A stretch of 64,000 bases of DNA from Methanocella_A sp049676595 (GTDB lineage Archaea; Halobacteriota; Methanocellia; Methanocellales; Methanocellaceae), in contig NZ_CP187259.1 in NCBI RefSeq assembly GCF_049676595.1, positions 3,534,001-3,598,000 of the forward strand, read 5' to 3'. Made by a program: the position numbers and the translations under genes. Under the pieces are notes generated by a model, which searched no databases, was not told where the DNA came from, and worked only from the letters and a program-made list of their open reading frames with translations. Positions 52,036-60,886 of the stretch are shown one piece after another. Within the stretch, counting starts at the first letter, position 1, and every line of letters begins with the position of its first letter.

Positions 52036-52803
52036 ATGCAGGTCTATCTCGGGGACATCATCCCCACTTCCACGCTGGACTGGCCGGGCAAGGTAGTGCT
52101 CGCGATATTTTTGAAAGGCTGCCCGTTCCGGTGCCCGTACTGCGCTAACCCCCAGTTCATCGAGCCGGACTCAGGCGAGCCGACGGACACGGATAGAGTC
52201 ATCGCGGAGATCGACAAAGCGAAGGATTTCATCGACGGCGTCGTGTTCTCCGGCGGGGAGCCGCTCATGCAGTTTGCAGCCTTTGAGACTATCGCGGCAC
52301 ATGCGAAGAGCCTCGGCCTGCTGGTAGGCATACAGACGAACGGCGCATATCCTGAGAGGATCGGGAAGCTCGTCGAAGAAGGCCTGCTGGACGCGGTCCT
52401 GCTGGACGTCAAAGCGCCCCCGGAGCCCGAGAAGTACCTGCGGGCGGCAGGGGTGCCGGACAGGAAAGAGACTTCTGACGCTGTGTACGGCTCGGTCAGG
52501 CTCTGCAACGGGTTCCGCTCCGAGGGTAAACTGGCCTACTACGAGGTCCGGACGACGGTCTTCGCCGGCATTTCTAATACCCCGGAAGAGATCGCTGCCA
52601 TCGCTGCTGAGCTCGCCTGCGACGCCTATGTGCTGCAGCAGGGGAGGCCGGAGATCGCCATGGACGAAAACATCAGAAAGCTTGAGGCTGTACCGAGAAA
52701 CGAGCTCATGGAACTGGCCAGATTAGTGAAGAGCGACCAGATCAGGACGGTAAAAGATAGAACGAGAGAGATGGGCGACGAGATCGTCCGCCCCCAAAAA
52801 TAG
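52036..52803 (+). CDS. nrdG: Anaerobic ribonucleotide reductase activating enzyme
   Basis: A 255-residue radical SAM enzyme that generates the glycyl radical in NrdD. The cluster motif is CPFRCPYC (Cys29, Cys33, Cys36, CxxxCxxC), preceded by STLDWPGKVVLAIFLKG, and GVVFSGGEPLMQ is the SAM-binding GGE motif. The length is typical for the archaeal type. It lies 126 bp after nrdD. The end abuts a convergent membrane protein gene by one base. Confidence 0.93.
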   Translation: MQVYLGDIIPTSTLDWPGKVVLAIFLKGCPFRCPYCANPQFIEPDSGEPTDTDRVIAEIDKAKDFIDGVVFSGGEPLMQFAAFETIAAHAKSLGLLVGIQTNGAYPERIGKLVEEGLLDAVLLDVKAPPEPEKYLRAAGVPDRKETSDAVYGSVRLCNGFRSEGKLAYYEVRTTVFAGISNTPEEIAAIAAELACDAYVLQQGRPEIAMDENIRKLEAVPRNELMELARLVKSDQIRTVKDRTREMGDEIVRPQK

Positions 52804-52804
52804 A

Positions 52805-53404
52805 TTACTTATTATTCGCCACAGCTGGCGCTGCCTCGGCCGGCAGCGAAGGCTGTCCCGACTTTTTCTGGAGGTGCAACTGCTGCTTCTTGCGCTTCTG
52901 GCACTCCACGTTCATGTGTTTCCACAGCTTGTGCTCGATCATTTCCCGCCTGTACTCCGGGTCATAGCTTAATACTGAGAAGAGGGCCAGCCCGGCCAGC
53001 AGCGCCACAAAGACCAGCAGCAGGGCTACGGCGAGGTAGGTAAGCTGCGTGAAGAGGCCCTGGTAGTACATATAAGCCTCTGCGGCGACCACCAGTACCA
53101 GAGGAAGAAAGAGGCATGCGTAGGACAGCCAGACCATGATGGGGCGATGTACCCGGTTTTTCGCCTTAAAGGCGGAGATCGTATCCATGGCAGCCAGCCG
53201 CTCCGGCGTCGTACACGTAGCCGTGATAAATGCGGAGACGTCCTTTACCTGGTCCTTCGACAGGGATGTCCCGGCCAGCCCTACCAGCATATAGCCGATC
53301 ACAGGCAGCGAACCGGCGAGATGCTCTTCAGTCCGTTTCTCGATCGACGCCCTGATGGCGTATACTTTTTTAATCGTGCTCAGGATCATCTCTTCGTTGC
53401 TCAT
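52805..53404 (-). CDS. Uncharacterised membrane protein with two helices
   Basis: A 199-residue protein. Residues 1-90 are soluble and helical; two adjacent membrane helices occur at about 95-115 (MVWLSYACLFLPLVLVVAAE) and 125-150 (LAVALLLVFVALLAGLALF); the tail is basic and then Ala/Pro-rich. It starts at 53404 (MSNEEMIL); a GTG three codons upstream is possible. It is convergent with nrdG. No family recognised. Confidence 0.65.
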   Translation of the reverse strand: MSNEEMILSTIKKVYAIRASIEKRTEEHLAGSLPVIGYMLVGLAGTSLSKDQVKDVSAFITATCTTPERLAAMDTISAFKAKNRVHRPIMVWLSYACLFLPLVLVVAAEAYMYYQGLFTQLTYLAVALLLVFVALLAGLALFSVLSYDPEYRREMIEHKLWKHMNVECQKRKKQQLHLQKKSGQPSLPAEAAPAVANNK

Positions 53405-53550
53405 GGTAGTCACTAGCCTTCTGAGATATAAATTACCGCTTAACAGACAAAAATTTTTCGTTTTTATTCCCGCTGAGGCGGAAAAATTTCCACACAGGCG
53501 CCTGTAGTGAATACTATTGCTGCTTTATGTATCTGAGCCCGTGAAGGAAA

Positions 53551-53719
53551 ACGAACGCTGCACTGTGCCAGAAACACAGATTCTGACAGATTCCACAGAT
53601 TGCACAGATACGACTTGAGAAGAAAATTGTTGTCCATACGACATTATATATCCAGTAGCCATCTGTGAAATCGGTGTAATCTGTCAGAATCTGTGATCCT
53701 GGCACAGCGCAGCGTTCGT
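53551..53719. repeat. Palindromic element family B, copy 3
   Basis: A 169-bp element in a divergent promoter region. Left tip ACGAACGCTGCACTGTGCCA and right tip the complement of ACGAACGCTGCGCTGTGCCA. Arms are GATT-rich (CAGATTCTGACAGATTCCAC) and pair with the right half. One mismatch in the tip relative to other copies suggests age. Confidence 0.85.
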
Positions 53720-53845
53720 GTTGTTGTCACGCATCGCCCGGGCAGGAAGTTCGCAGTGCAGCACACACCGAAATTTAAGAGGACACAAGTATTATTATCT
53801 AGAACCAGTTAAGACATCCAGCAGAAACAGAGAGGCATTATTTTC

Positions 53846-54796
53846 ATGAAGGTCATCGCGTTCGTGGGTATGCCGGGGGCGGGCAAGTCCGTGGCCTCGG
53901 ACGTCGCCCGGTCCATGGGCCTCCCGGTCATCATAATGGGAGACGTGCTCAGGGAAGAGGTCAAGAACAGGGGGCTGGCGCCGACGGACGAGAACGTGGG
54001 CGGAGTCGCTAATCAGCTGCGCAAGGACGAGGGCATGGACGCCATCGCAAAGCGCTGCATCCCGAAGATTCAGGCGCTGGGCGCCCGGGTCGTCGTCATC
54101 GACGGCATCAGGGGCATCGCCGAAGTCGAAACATTCAGGAAGGCTTTCGGTGAAAACTTCACCCTGGTCAAGATCGACGCCCCGTTCGAACTGCGGCTGG
54201 ACAGGCTGCGAAAGAGAATGAGAGCGGATGACCAGGGCACCCCGGAGTGGCTGAAGCAGCGGGACGAGAGAGAACTGTCCTGGGGCATGGGCCTTGCTAT
54301 CGAGGCGGCAACAAGGTCTGTAGTCAACCTGGACCCGATCGAGAAATTCCAGAATGAAATTCGATCTGTTATCAGGAAGGAGAGCATAGAGATCACGGTT
54401 TCGACACTGCTGTTCCCGACCGAGCTGGAGGAGAAGGTCCGCCAGGCTGTCGAGAACATCTTCCCCGGCACGAAACTCACGCTGATCCAGAAAGAAGGCT
54501 ATGTGGACCAGCTGGTAGGAACAGTTACCACGCTGGAGGAGCTGCACGGCCTGCTCAGGCAGCAGAAGATCCTGGACACCGCCCGCAAATCCATGTTCGC
54601 AGGCAAGAAGGGCAACGAGATCGAGCTCCAGCTTAACAAGCAGGCAGCCCTCATGGGCTACGTGAACTTCCTGGACCACGAGATGGCGCTGGGCGGCATC
54701 GACGTGACGATCGTCGACGACGAGCCGGAGCTAATCATAGACTGGCTCGCGCCCCGGACAGCCGAAGGCCGGCCGGTAGAGGAGATCGACCTTTGA
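53846..54796 (+). CDS. UPF0200 kinase-like / UPF0201 RNA-binding-like fusion protein
   Basis: A 316-residue archaeal fusion. The N-terminal domain (1-180) is a P-loop protein related to dephospho-CoA and nucleotide kinases: GMPGAGKS at residues 8-15, IMGDVLREEVKNRG, VVVIDGIRGIAEVE. The C-terminal domain (about 185-316) matches the UPF0201/COG1325 group, proposed to bind RNA. The two families occur as separate genes in some archaea and fused in others. Substrate unknown. Its stop overlaps the start of the next gene (54793). Confidence 0.88.
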   Translation: MKVIAFVGMPGAGKSVASDVARSMGLPVIIMGDVLREEVKNRGLAPTDENVGGVANQLRKDEGMDAIAKRCIPKIQALGARVVVIDGIRGIAEVETFRKAFGENFTLVKIDAPFELRLDRLRKRMRADDQGTPEWLKQRDERELSWGMGLAIEAATRSVVNLDPIEKFQNEIRSVIRKESIEITVSTLLFPTELEEKVRQAVENIFPGTKLTLIQKEGYVDQLVGTVTTLEELHGLLRQQKILDTARKSMFAGKKGNEIELQLNKQAALMGYVNFLDHEMALGGIDVTIVDDEPELIIDWLAPRTAEGRPVEEIDL

Positions 54797-55572
54797 GCGT
54801 GCTCAGCTTCTCCGCTTACAGACTGGTTAACTCCCAGTTCTCCTGGGCCTCGGGCCTCGAAGACATGGGCTACGAAGGCTGGGAGATCGTCAGCGAGGGA
54901 AAGCAGAAGATCACCCCGGAGACCCTGCCGGAAATCAGGGACATCATCAGCACCGCGAATTTGAGGATCACGGTTCACGGCCCCTTTTCTGACCTGAACC
55001 TGGCGTCGCTGAACGACCCCATCTGGAACGAGACCATCCGCCAGATCAAGCAATGCGTGGAACTATCGGCGGACTTTACTGATACGGTGGTCGTCCACCC
55101 GGGAGCTTTGTCCCCGCCGGGCAGCGAGATGAAGGACAAAGCCTGGGACAGGAACATCGAGGCTCTCCGGGCTCTGGCAGCGCACGCCGAAGAGCACGGC
55201 GTTCGCCTGTGCCTGGAAAACATGCCAAACATGGAGAAGCTGCTGTGCCGGACACCGGACGAGCTCTTCGGCATGGTCGAAACCATAGGCAGCGACAGCC
55301 TGGGAACGACGCTGGACATCGGCCACGCTAACACCACTAAGAACATCCCTGCTTTTCTGAAAGAGGCAAAGCGTATCAACCACATTCACATTCACGACAA
55401 CAAGGGCACCGCTGACGAGCACCTCGCCGTAGGCGACGGCACCGCCGACTGGTCGAAAGTCTTTAAAGGGCTTAAAGACTATAATGGCGCACTCGTGGTC
55501 GAAGGCCGCACCCTGGAAGAGGGGCGGCGCAGCCTTGAGTTCGTTAAGAAGCAGAAGGCGAAAAGCCAATGA
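54793..55572 (+). CDS. Sugar-phosphate isomerase/epimerase-like TIM barrel
   Basis: A 259-residue protein of the AP-endonuclease-2/xylose-isomerase-like fold. Metal-binding strands are visible as ITVHGPFSDLN, VVVHPGALSP, LCLENMPNM, TTLDIGHANTT, HIHIHDNKG and LVVEGRTLEEG. It has a GTG or TTG-type start (TTG 54793, within the TTTGAG junction) overlapping the preceding stop, so it is coupled. The substrate is unknown; it may act on a sugar exported or imported by the next gene's MFS transporter. Confidence 0.85.
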   Translation: MSVLSFSAYRLVNSQFSWASGLEDMGYEGWEIVSEGKQKITPETLPEIRDIISTANLRITVHGPFSDLNLASLNDPIWNETIRQIKQCVELSADFTDTVVVHPGALSPPGSEMKDKAWDRNIEALRALAAHAEEHGVRLCLENMPNMEKLLCRTPDELFGMVETIGSDSLGTTLDIGHANTTKNIPAFLKEAKRINHIHIHDNKGTADEHLAVGDGTADWSKVFKGLKDYNGALVVEGRTLEEGRRSLEFVKKQKAKSQ

Positions 55573-56771
55573 GCGATAAAAAATTCGATAAGCTCAGGGT
55601 CTCCGTACTTGCCCTGGGCCACATGGTCAACGACAGCTACTCAAACGTCGTCCCGCCGCTGCTGCCGTTGCTGCAGGCGGCCTACGGGCTGACTTATACG
55701 CTGTCCGGCCTGATCATGACCGTTTTCACGTTCACCTCGAGCATCATCCAGCCGGTCTTCGGCTACTTCGCGGACCGCTACGGGCGCCGGTGGATGGTGG
55801 CCCTCAGCGTGCTGTGGATCGCTTTCTTCATGTCCATGATAGGCATCGTGGGCTACCTCGGCCTGGACCCGACGGGCTCGTACATCGTGATTCTGGCCCT
55901 GGTCGGAATGGCAGGCTTCGGCTCGTCGGCGTACCACCCCCAGGCCTCGGCCATGGTGCCCCGCATCAGCGGCGACCACAAAGGCTTCGGCGTGTCCGTC
56001 TTCTCGGCGGGCGGCAACCTGGGCTACGCGATCATGCCCCTTCTGGTAGTCCCCGTCACGGCAATCTGGGGACTGGGCGGCGTCATGCTGCTCTTCATAC
56101 CCGGCCTGCTCATGGCTTTCGTCCTGCAGCGATACGCTCCTGAAGCCCCTGTGGCCGCGGTTCAGCCTGCGATAAGAGAATTGTGGCAGGACATCAGATC
56201 GGTCGCGCTGCCGCTGACCAAAGTCATCGGCGTGGTCACCATGCGCGCGTGGCTGTTCTTCGGCCTGATCACCTTCCTGCCGTCCTACCTGATCCAGTAC
56301 GAGTCCCAGGAATGGGCAAGCATGGCCCTGTCGCTGATGCTGGTCTGCGGAGCCGCAGGCACCCTCCTCGGAGGCACCATGTCCGACCGCTACGGGCGCA
56401 AGTTCACCATTGTTTCCACGCTCATGCTAACCGGGCCGCTGCTGCTCTGCGCTCTGCTGACCCACGATCTCTTGCAGCTGGGGTTCTTCGCGCTGGCAGG
56501 CCTGGCGCTGCTGGCCTCCTTCTCCCCGGCCGTCCTCATCGCCCAGGGGCTGATCCCTAAAAACCAGGGCATGGCCTCCGGCATCATCCTCGGCTTTGCC
56601 ATCGGCATAGGCGGCCTCGGAGTCTCCGTCACAGGAGCCATAGCCGACGCAACCAGCATCTCCATCGGTATGCTCTCCCTGGTACTGCTGCCGATCGCCG
56701 CATTCTTAATAGCCCTGCTGTTGCCCGGAAACGTGAGGCCGGAGAAGGCCGGAGTACGGATCGCAAAATAG
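55569..56771 (+). CDS. MFS transporter, fosmidomycin-resistance-like, copy 1
   Basis: A 400-residue integral membrane transporter with 12 predicted helices. The loop motif FGYFADRYGRRWMVALSV is the MFS motif A, a second copy is GGTMSDRYGRKFTIVS, and the GHMVNDSYSNVVPPLLP start and SSAYHPQASAMVPRISG region are typical of the fosmidomycin-resistance (Fsr) group of drug or sugar exporters. It overlaps the upstream isomerase gene by 4 bp and ends an operon of three genes. A paralogue lies 740 bp downstream. Confidence 0.9.
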   Translation: MSDKKFDKLRVSVLALGHMVNDSYSNVVPPLLPLLQAAYGLTYTLSGLIMTVFTFTSSIIQPVFGYFADRYGRRWMVALSVLWIAFFMSMIGIVGYLGLDPTGSYIVILALVGMAGFGSSAYHPQASAMVPRISGDHKGFGVSVFSAGGNLGYAIMPLLVVPVTAIWGLGGVMLLFIPGLLMAFVLQRYAPEAPVAAVQPAIRELWQDIRSVALPLTKVIGVVTMRAWLFFGLITFLPSYLIQYESQEWASMALSLMLVCGAAGTLLGGTMSDRYGRKFTIVSTLMLTGPLLLCALLTHDLLQLGFFALAGLALLASFSPAVLIAQGLIPKNQGMASGIILGFAIGIGGLGVSVTGAIADATSISIGMLSLVLLPIAAFLIALLLPGNVRPEKAGVRIAK

Positions 56772-56942
56772 AACTTGTTTAGGTGCTCTAGAACGCTGAC
56801 GATCGCTGCGCTGTGCCAGAAACACAGATTACGACCGATTGACACCGATTGCACAGATGCTACTCGGTATGAAACAAGATAGATCGAGATACTCTTTCAT
56901 TTTTATTCAATAGCCATCTGTGTAATCCGTGTAATCTGTATT

Positions 56943-57323
56943 CCATGAAAATTTCCGTGTGGGAGGTGCTGAGAGGGTAAGTGAGGAGGCCGGGGAGGAT
57001 TAAATCAATGGTAATTCCTGAAGCCTGTTATACGAGTGCCCGTACCATTTACACGAAGTACTCGAAGTACACGAAGTCTGATAAACAGGCTGACTGCAAG
57101 CCGATCTTATAGTAAAACTTCGCGTACTTCGCGTACCTTGTGTACTTCGTGTAAACGGTACCTGACCCCCTAGAAACCGGGAATCACCATTAGAAACGAT
57201 CCTCTCTAACCTTTCCATACTCTCCGACCTCCCCTCCAACCTCCTTATCCTCTCAAACCTCCCACTTTAAAAATCCTCACATACTCCCGGGAACTCTCGG
57301 ACCTCCCGAAGATTTTTTCATGG
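56943..57323. repeat. Palindrome D nested inside the family B element
   Basis: Left CCATGAAAATTTCCGTGTGG and GAGGT... pairs with right ACCTCCC...TTTTTTCATGG, and the inner arms AATGGTAATTCC (57007) and GGGAATCACCATT (57179) also pair. Purine-rich GAGAGG/GAGGAGG stretches face pyrimidine-rich CCTCTC/CCTCCC stretches. Confidence 0.7.
57041..57162. repeat. Palindrome C nested inside palindrome D
   Basis: Left arm CGTACCATTTACACGAAGTA, continuing with CTCGAAGTACACGAAGT, pairs with the right arm ACTTCGCGTACTTCG...GTGTACTTCGTGTAAACGG. Short CGAAGTAC units recur in each arm, as the GATT units do in family B. Confidence 0.75.
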
Positions 57324-57513
57324 GCTTCACTTGAAAACGCCCTTTCCATAACCGAATCAATCTGTGTTTCCGGCACAGCGCAGCGTTCGTTTTGTTGTCT
57401 CACCGCCTCAGAGCGTCTCTGGCCAGCATGCCAACGGCTGGCACAAACAGTTTTTATACCTTCGCCGCCACAATGCTAAAAAAACTGTAAGAAGGGATAC
57501 CTGTACGCCTGAC

Positions 57514-58734
57514 GTGAAAAACAATAGCGCTTTTGACTCTTTCCGGGTCATGCTGCTGGCTCTCGGCCACTTTACCGTAGACGTCTACGCGAACCTGCTG
57601 CCGCCCCTGTTACCCGTATTTTACATCATGTACAGCCTGAACGACACGGCGATCAGCCTGCTGACGGCGGTCTTTTCCGTCACCTCCACGCTCATCCAGC
57701 CGGTGTTCGGGTACGTAGCTGACAAGTACGGCAAGAAGTGGATTGCGGCGCTGGGCGTGGCGTGGGTTAGCGTGGGCATGTGCCTCCTCGGGGAAGCGCC
57801 GGGCTACATGGCGCTGGTCATAATGGTCGGCCTGGCAGGCATAGGCTCGTCGATGTACCACCCCCAGGCGTCGGCCATGGTGCCCAGAGTGAGCGGCAAC
57901 CGCAAAGGCCTGGGCATGTCCCTGTTCATGGCGGGCGGCAACATCGGCTACTCGCTGATGCCCCTTATCGCAGTCATCATCGTGGCCATCTTCGGCGTAC
58001 ACTCGCTGATCTGGCTGATTCCCCCGGGCATCATCGTGGGCCTGCTGATCTACCTCTACGCACCCAGAATGGACGTCGACAGGCAGAGCACCCTGGACCT
58101 GAAGACGCTCTTCGCCAGTTTTAAAACGGTAAAGGGCCCGCTCACTACGCTGATCACGGTGGTCTCGCTGAGAGCGTGGGTCTGCATGGGCATGATCACG
58201 TTCATTCCCATCTACTACATGCACGGCCACTTCCAGGGATGGACCCTGCTCGGCTACGACATCGCCGGCATCGGGTACGCCATAACCCTGTTCCTGTTTA
58301 TACTGGCCGATGCCATCGGCGGCATCATCGGAGGCTGGGCTGCAGATCGCTGGGGCAAAAAGAAAGTCACCGTACCGACGCTGCTGGCTGCCGCGCCGTT
58401 CTTCTTCCTGACCTTCATCGCCCCGGACATCCTGGTCTGGCCTTTGATCGTAATAGCCGGCGGCCTGGTCTACGCGTCCATCTCCCCGACGACGCTGCAG
58501 GCCCAGGAAATGCTGCCCCGGAGCCAGGGCATGGCCGGCGGCCTCACGCTGGGCTTCGCCAACGGCATAGGCGGCCTGCTAGTCTTAGTGACGGGCATGA
58601 TCTCCGACTACCTCGGCCGGTTCGACGCCATCCTGTCGCTGATCCTGATACTCGTCATCGCAGGGCTTATAGCGGCAATGCTGCCCCCGGATAAAGTGAA
58701 AGTAGAAGCGGTAGCTCCAGTGGTAAGACAATAG
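57514..58734 (+). CDS. MFS transporter, fosmidomycin-resistance-like, copy 2
   Basis: A 406-residue, 12-helix transporter clearly paralogous to copy 1: LALGHFTVDVYANLLPPLLP, FGYVADKYGKKWIAALGV (motif A), SSMYHPQASAMVPRVSGNRKG, GGWAADRWGKKKVTV. The start is taken at GTG 57514 (VKNNSAFDSFRVM); a longer frame to 57364 would read through repeat sequence and is unlikely. TATA-like TTTTTATACC lies about 60 bp upstream. Unlike copy 1 it has no coupled isomerase gene. The substrate is unknown. Confidence 0.88.
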   Translation: MKNNSAFDSFRVMLLALGHFTVDVYANLLPPLLPVFYIMYSLNDTAISLLTAVFSVTSTLIQPVFGYVADKYGKKWIAALGVAWVSVGMCLLGEAPGYMALVIMVGLAGIGSSMYHPQASAMVPRVSGNRKGLGMSLFMAGGNIGYSLMPLIAVIIVAIFGVHSLIWLIPPGIIVGLLIYLYAPRMDVDRQSTLDLKTLFASFKTVKGPLTTLITVVSLRAWVCMGMITFIPIYYMHGHFQGWTLLGYDIAGIGYAITLFLFILADAIGGIIGGWAADRWGKKKVTVPTLLAAAPFFFLTFIAPDILVWPLIVIAGGLVYASISPTTLQAQEMLPRSQGMAGGLTLGFANGIGGLLVLVTGMISDYLGRFDAILSLILILVIAGLIAAMLPPDKVKVEAVAPVVRQ

Positions 58735-58741
58735 CGTTGTT

Positions 58742-59308
58742 ACCACGGCGGCACAGCAACACAGCAATAATGCGATCTACAACAACCAGGTGGTAACTGG
58801 AACCACAGCGGCACAGCGACACAGCAACAATGCGACGCCTAACAGGGTACTCCTTTTAGTCCACGACGACACGGAGACAGCCCCTTAACCAAAAATCGGT
58901 TACTGGCCAGGTGTTTCAGTATATCCTTATGATCACATGACCGGTAAACTACTTTCTGTAGTGATTCCCGGGTCTCCAACCTGGTATCAAGAGCGTGTCC
59001 CGATTTTATAGTAAAATTCAGGATCGATAGCCTTCACGCACATGAGTCAATCAAGAATTTTTAGAAAATTTGAGACATTGTCGGTAACATTGAAGGATTG
59101 TCTCCTTGCCGTCAGCTCGCCGTGCCGCCGTGAATCAATAAAAAAGGAGCCTTATTATTCAGGTACGGGTTGTCTCTGTGTCGCCGTGCCGTCGTGGTTC
59201 AAATAACCATCCAGCCATCGCTTCTCGCTCTGTCTCTGTGTCGCCGAGCCGTCGTGGTTAGAATCTCTAGGTTCCAGTAGTCATAATAAGGAGCCGTGTC
59301 GCCATGGT
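58742..59308. repeat. Palindromic element family A, copy 4 (diverged)
   Basis: About 567 bp between convergent genes. Left ACCACGGCGGCACAGCAACA and ACCACAGCGGCACAGCGACA units, right GCCGTGCCGTCGTGGTT and GCCGTGTCGCCATGGT complements. AATGCGATCTACAACA and GGTGGTAACT between units match copy 2. The central part has diverged or been replaced. Confidence 0.75.
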
Positions 59309-59335
59309 CAGAACATCCGAGTTCCGGTTGGAGAT

Positions 59336-59827
59336 TTACTGCTCGACCTCTTTGAGCTTATCCGTGATGCGTTTTAGCGTCTCGGCCATGAGCACCTGGA
59401 CGTCGGCGCTGGTTTCATCTGCCACTGGATCGCTGCCCTCGATGCGCTTCAGCTCCTCGATGTTACGGATGATGCCCTGGACCATCTCGAGCATCTCGTC
59501 CAGCGAGATTAAGCCTGCGTAGTAGGCGTAGAAAAACGTGGTCCCGGACCGGACGACCTTTCGCTTGAAGGCGGCCTCGGCCGAAGCGACGTCCTGCCGG
59601 GCGTATTTCTCGTTCATGAACGGGACTAACTCGGGCAGGTTCTCACCGATCCAGGTCATCTGGGACCGGCCCCGGTCCTTGAAGTCGGCGCACAGCCGGG
59701 CGATCGCCCATTCTCTCGCGGTCAGGTGCGTCAGCTCTTTCAGGGTATCGTTGACCTCGGTGTACTTCTTGCGGTCGAACTTCTGGAACCGCCAATATTT
59801 TTCCGGGGTGCCGGCACCTTCGGGCAT
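59336..59827 (-). CDS. Conserved euryarchaeal protein of unknown function
   Basis: A 163-residue soluble helical protein. The segment TPEKYWRFQKFDRKKYTEVN, LTAREWAIARLCADFKD, MTWIGENLPELVPFM and TTFFYAYYAGLISLDEM is like a family I recall from haloarchaea and methanogens with no known function. The C-terminus is a coiled helix. Its start is ATG 59827, and the next minus-strand gene upstream begins about 970 bp away, after the hydrolase. It faces family A copy 4 at its 3' end. Confidence 0.72.
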   Translation of the reverse strand: MPEGAGTPEKYWRFQKFDRKKYTEVNDTLKELTHLTAREWAIARLCADFKDRGRSQMTWIGENLPELVPFMNEKYARQDVASAEAAFKRKVVRSGTTFFYAYYAGLISLDEMLEMVQGIIRNIEELKRIEGSDPVADETSADVQVLMAETLKRITDKLKEVEQ

Positions 59828-59904
59828 AGATGAAGAAAGAGAGATGGGCGATAATAAACCTTCCCCTGCCTCATCCCCTATGAAACGCGCCGGCTGTGAG
59901 ATGC

Positions 59905-60795
59905 CTATCGGGCCTCCGCCTTCGAAGCCGTTGCGCTGGCTCCCAGCCGTTTTCCAATAAACCCTCGTATGTGGTCTGCAACGACTCTACAATCCTCCTC
60001 CAGCACGAAGTGGCCCGTGTCGAGCAGGTTGAAGTCCACGTCCCTAAGGTCCCGCTTGTAGGGATAAGCGCCTTCCGCAGGGAAGATCGTGTCATTCTTA
60101 CCCCATACGATGAGCGTGGGCGGCTGGTATTGCCGGAAGTACGCCTGCCAGGTGTGGTACAGGGGAGGATTAGTCCTGTAGCTGTAGAACAGCTGGAGCT
60201 GTATCTGGTCGTTACCCGGGCGGTTCAGGAAAAACGTGTCCATGTTCCAGCAGTCCGGGCTGATCACCTCGACGTTTCTCACCCCGTTGATGTACTGCCA
60301 CCTGGTAGCTTCCGGAGTCAGGAACTTCCGCAGAGCTGTTTCGTTATCCGGCGTCCGGTCCTTCCAGTAGGCTTTCAGAGGGTCCCAGAATTCCCGCAGG
60401 CCCTCCTCGTAGGCGTTACCGTTCTGGATGATGAGCGTCTCCACCCGCTCAGGATTATCTGCTGCAATTCTGAAGCCGATAGGTGCACCGTAGTCCATCA
60501 AGTACAGGCTATACTTTTGTAAGCCTGAAGCCTGCAGAAATTTCTCCATAACCACTGCGAGGTTGTCGAAGCTATAATCAAAATCGCCGACACGAGGCAT
60601 CGAACTGTTCCCGAATCCCGGGTAGTCAGGGGCGATCAGATGAAACTGATCTTCGAGGGCCGGCATGAGGTTACGAAACATGTGGGACGAGGTGGGAAAG
60701 CCGTGGAGCAGCACTATCGCTGGCGAATCCGGTGAGCCTGCCTCGCGGTAAAAAATATCGAGGCCGTCTACTTTCTGCGTTTTATAAGAGACCAT
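59905..60795 (-). CDS. Alpha/beta hydrolase, epoxide hydrolase/dehalogenase-like
   Basis: A 296-residue hydrolase. HGFP near residue 30 is the oxyanion hole; the nucleophile elbow reads LMDYGAPIG, with Asp rather than Ser, as in epoxide hydrolases and haloalkane dehalogenases. The acid residue is in VWGKNDTIFP and the catalytic His in DTGHFVLEED. A cap domain with DPLKAYWKD and FFLNRPGN lies between. The start at 60795 follows GTGATC. The physiological substrate is unknown. Confidence 0.87.
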   Translation of the reverse strand: MVSYKTQKVDGLDIFYREAGSPDSPAIVLLHGFPTSSHMFRNLMPALEDQFHLIAPDYPGFGNSSMPRVGDFDYSFDNLAVVMEKFLQASGLQKYSLYLMDYGAPIGFRIAADNPERVETLIIQNGNAYEEGLREFWDPLKAYWKDRTPDNETALRKFLTPEATRWQYINGVRNVEVISPDCWNMDTFFLNRPGNDQIQLQLFYSYRTNPPLYHTWQAYFRQYQPPTLIVWGKNDTIFPAEGAYPYKRDLRDVDFNLLDTGHFVLEEDCRVVADHIRGFIGKRLGASATASKAEAR

Positions 60796-60886
60796 GATCA
60801 CATCACAGTCAGATGTCATTTTCTTTTCAGATAACAGGCTGCACTTGTTTTTACGATCGTTGCAGGGCGAAGTCCGACAGGTCTGG

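Larger units (their letters stand above)
56799..57390. repeat. Family B palindromic element interrupted by nested palindromes
   Basis: Left tip ACGATCGCTGCGCTGTGCCA at 56799 and right tip CGGCACAGCGCAGCGTTCGT ending 57390. The GATT-rich arms run to about 56941, where a second palindrome is inserted (56943-57323, tips CCATGAAAA...GGGAGGT), and that one holds a third (57041-57162). The sequence matching the missing part of the right arm resumes at about 57358 (AATCTGTGTTTCCGG). Confidence 0.8.
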
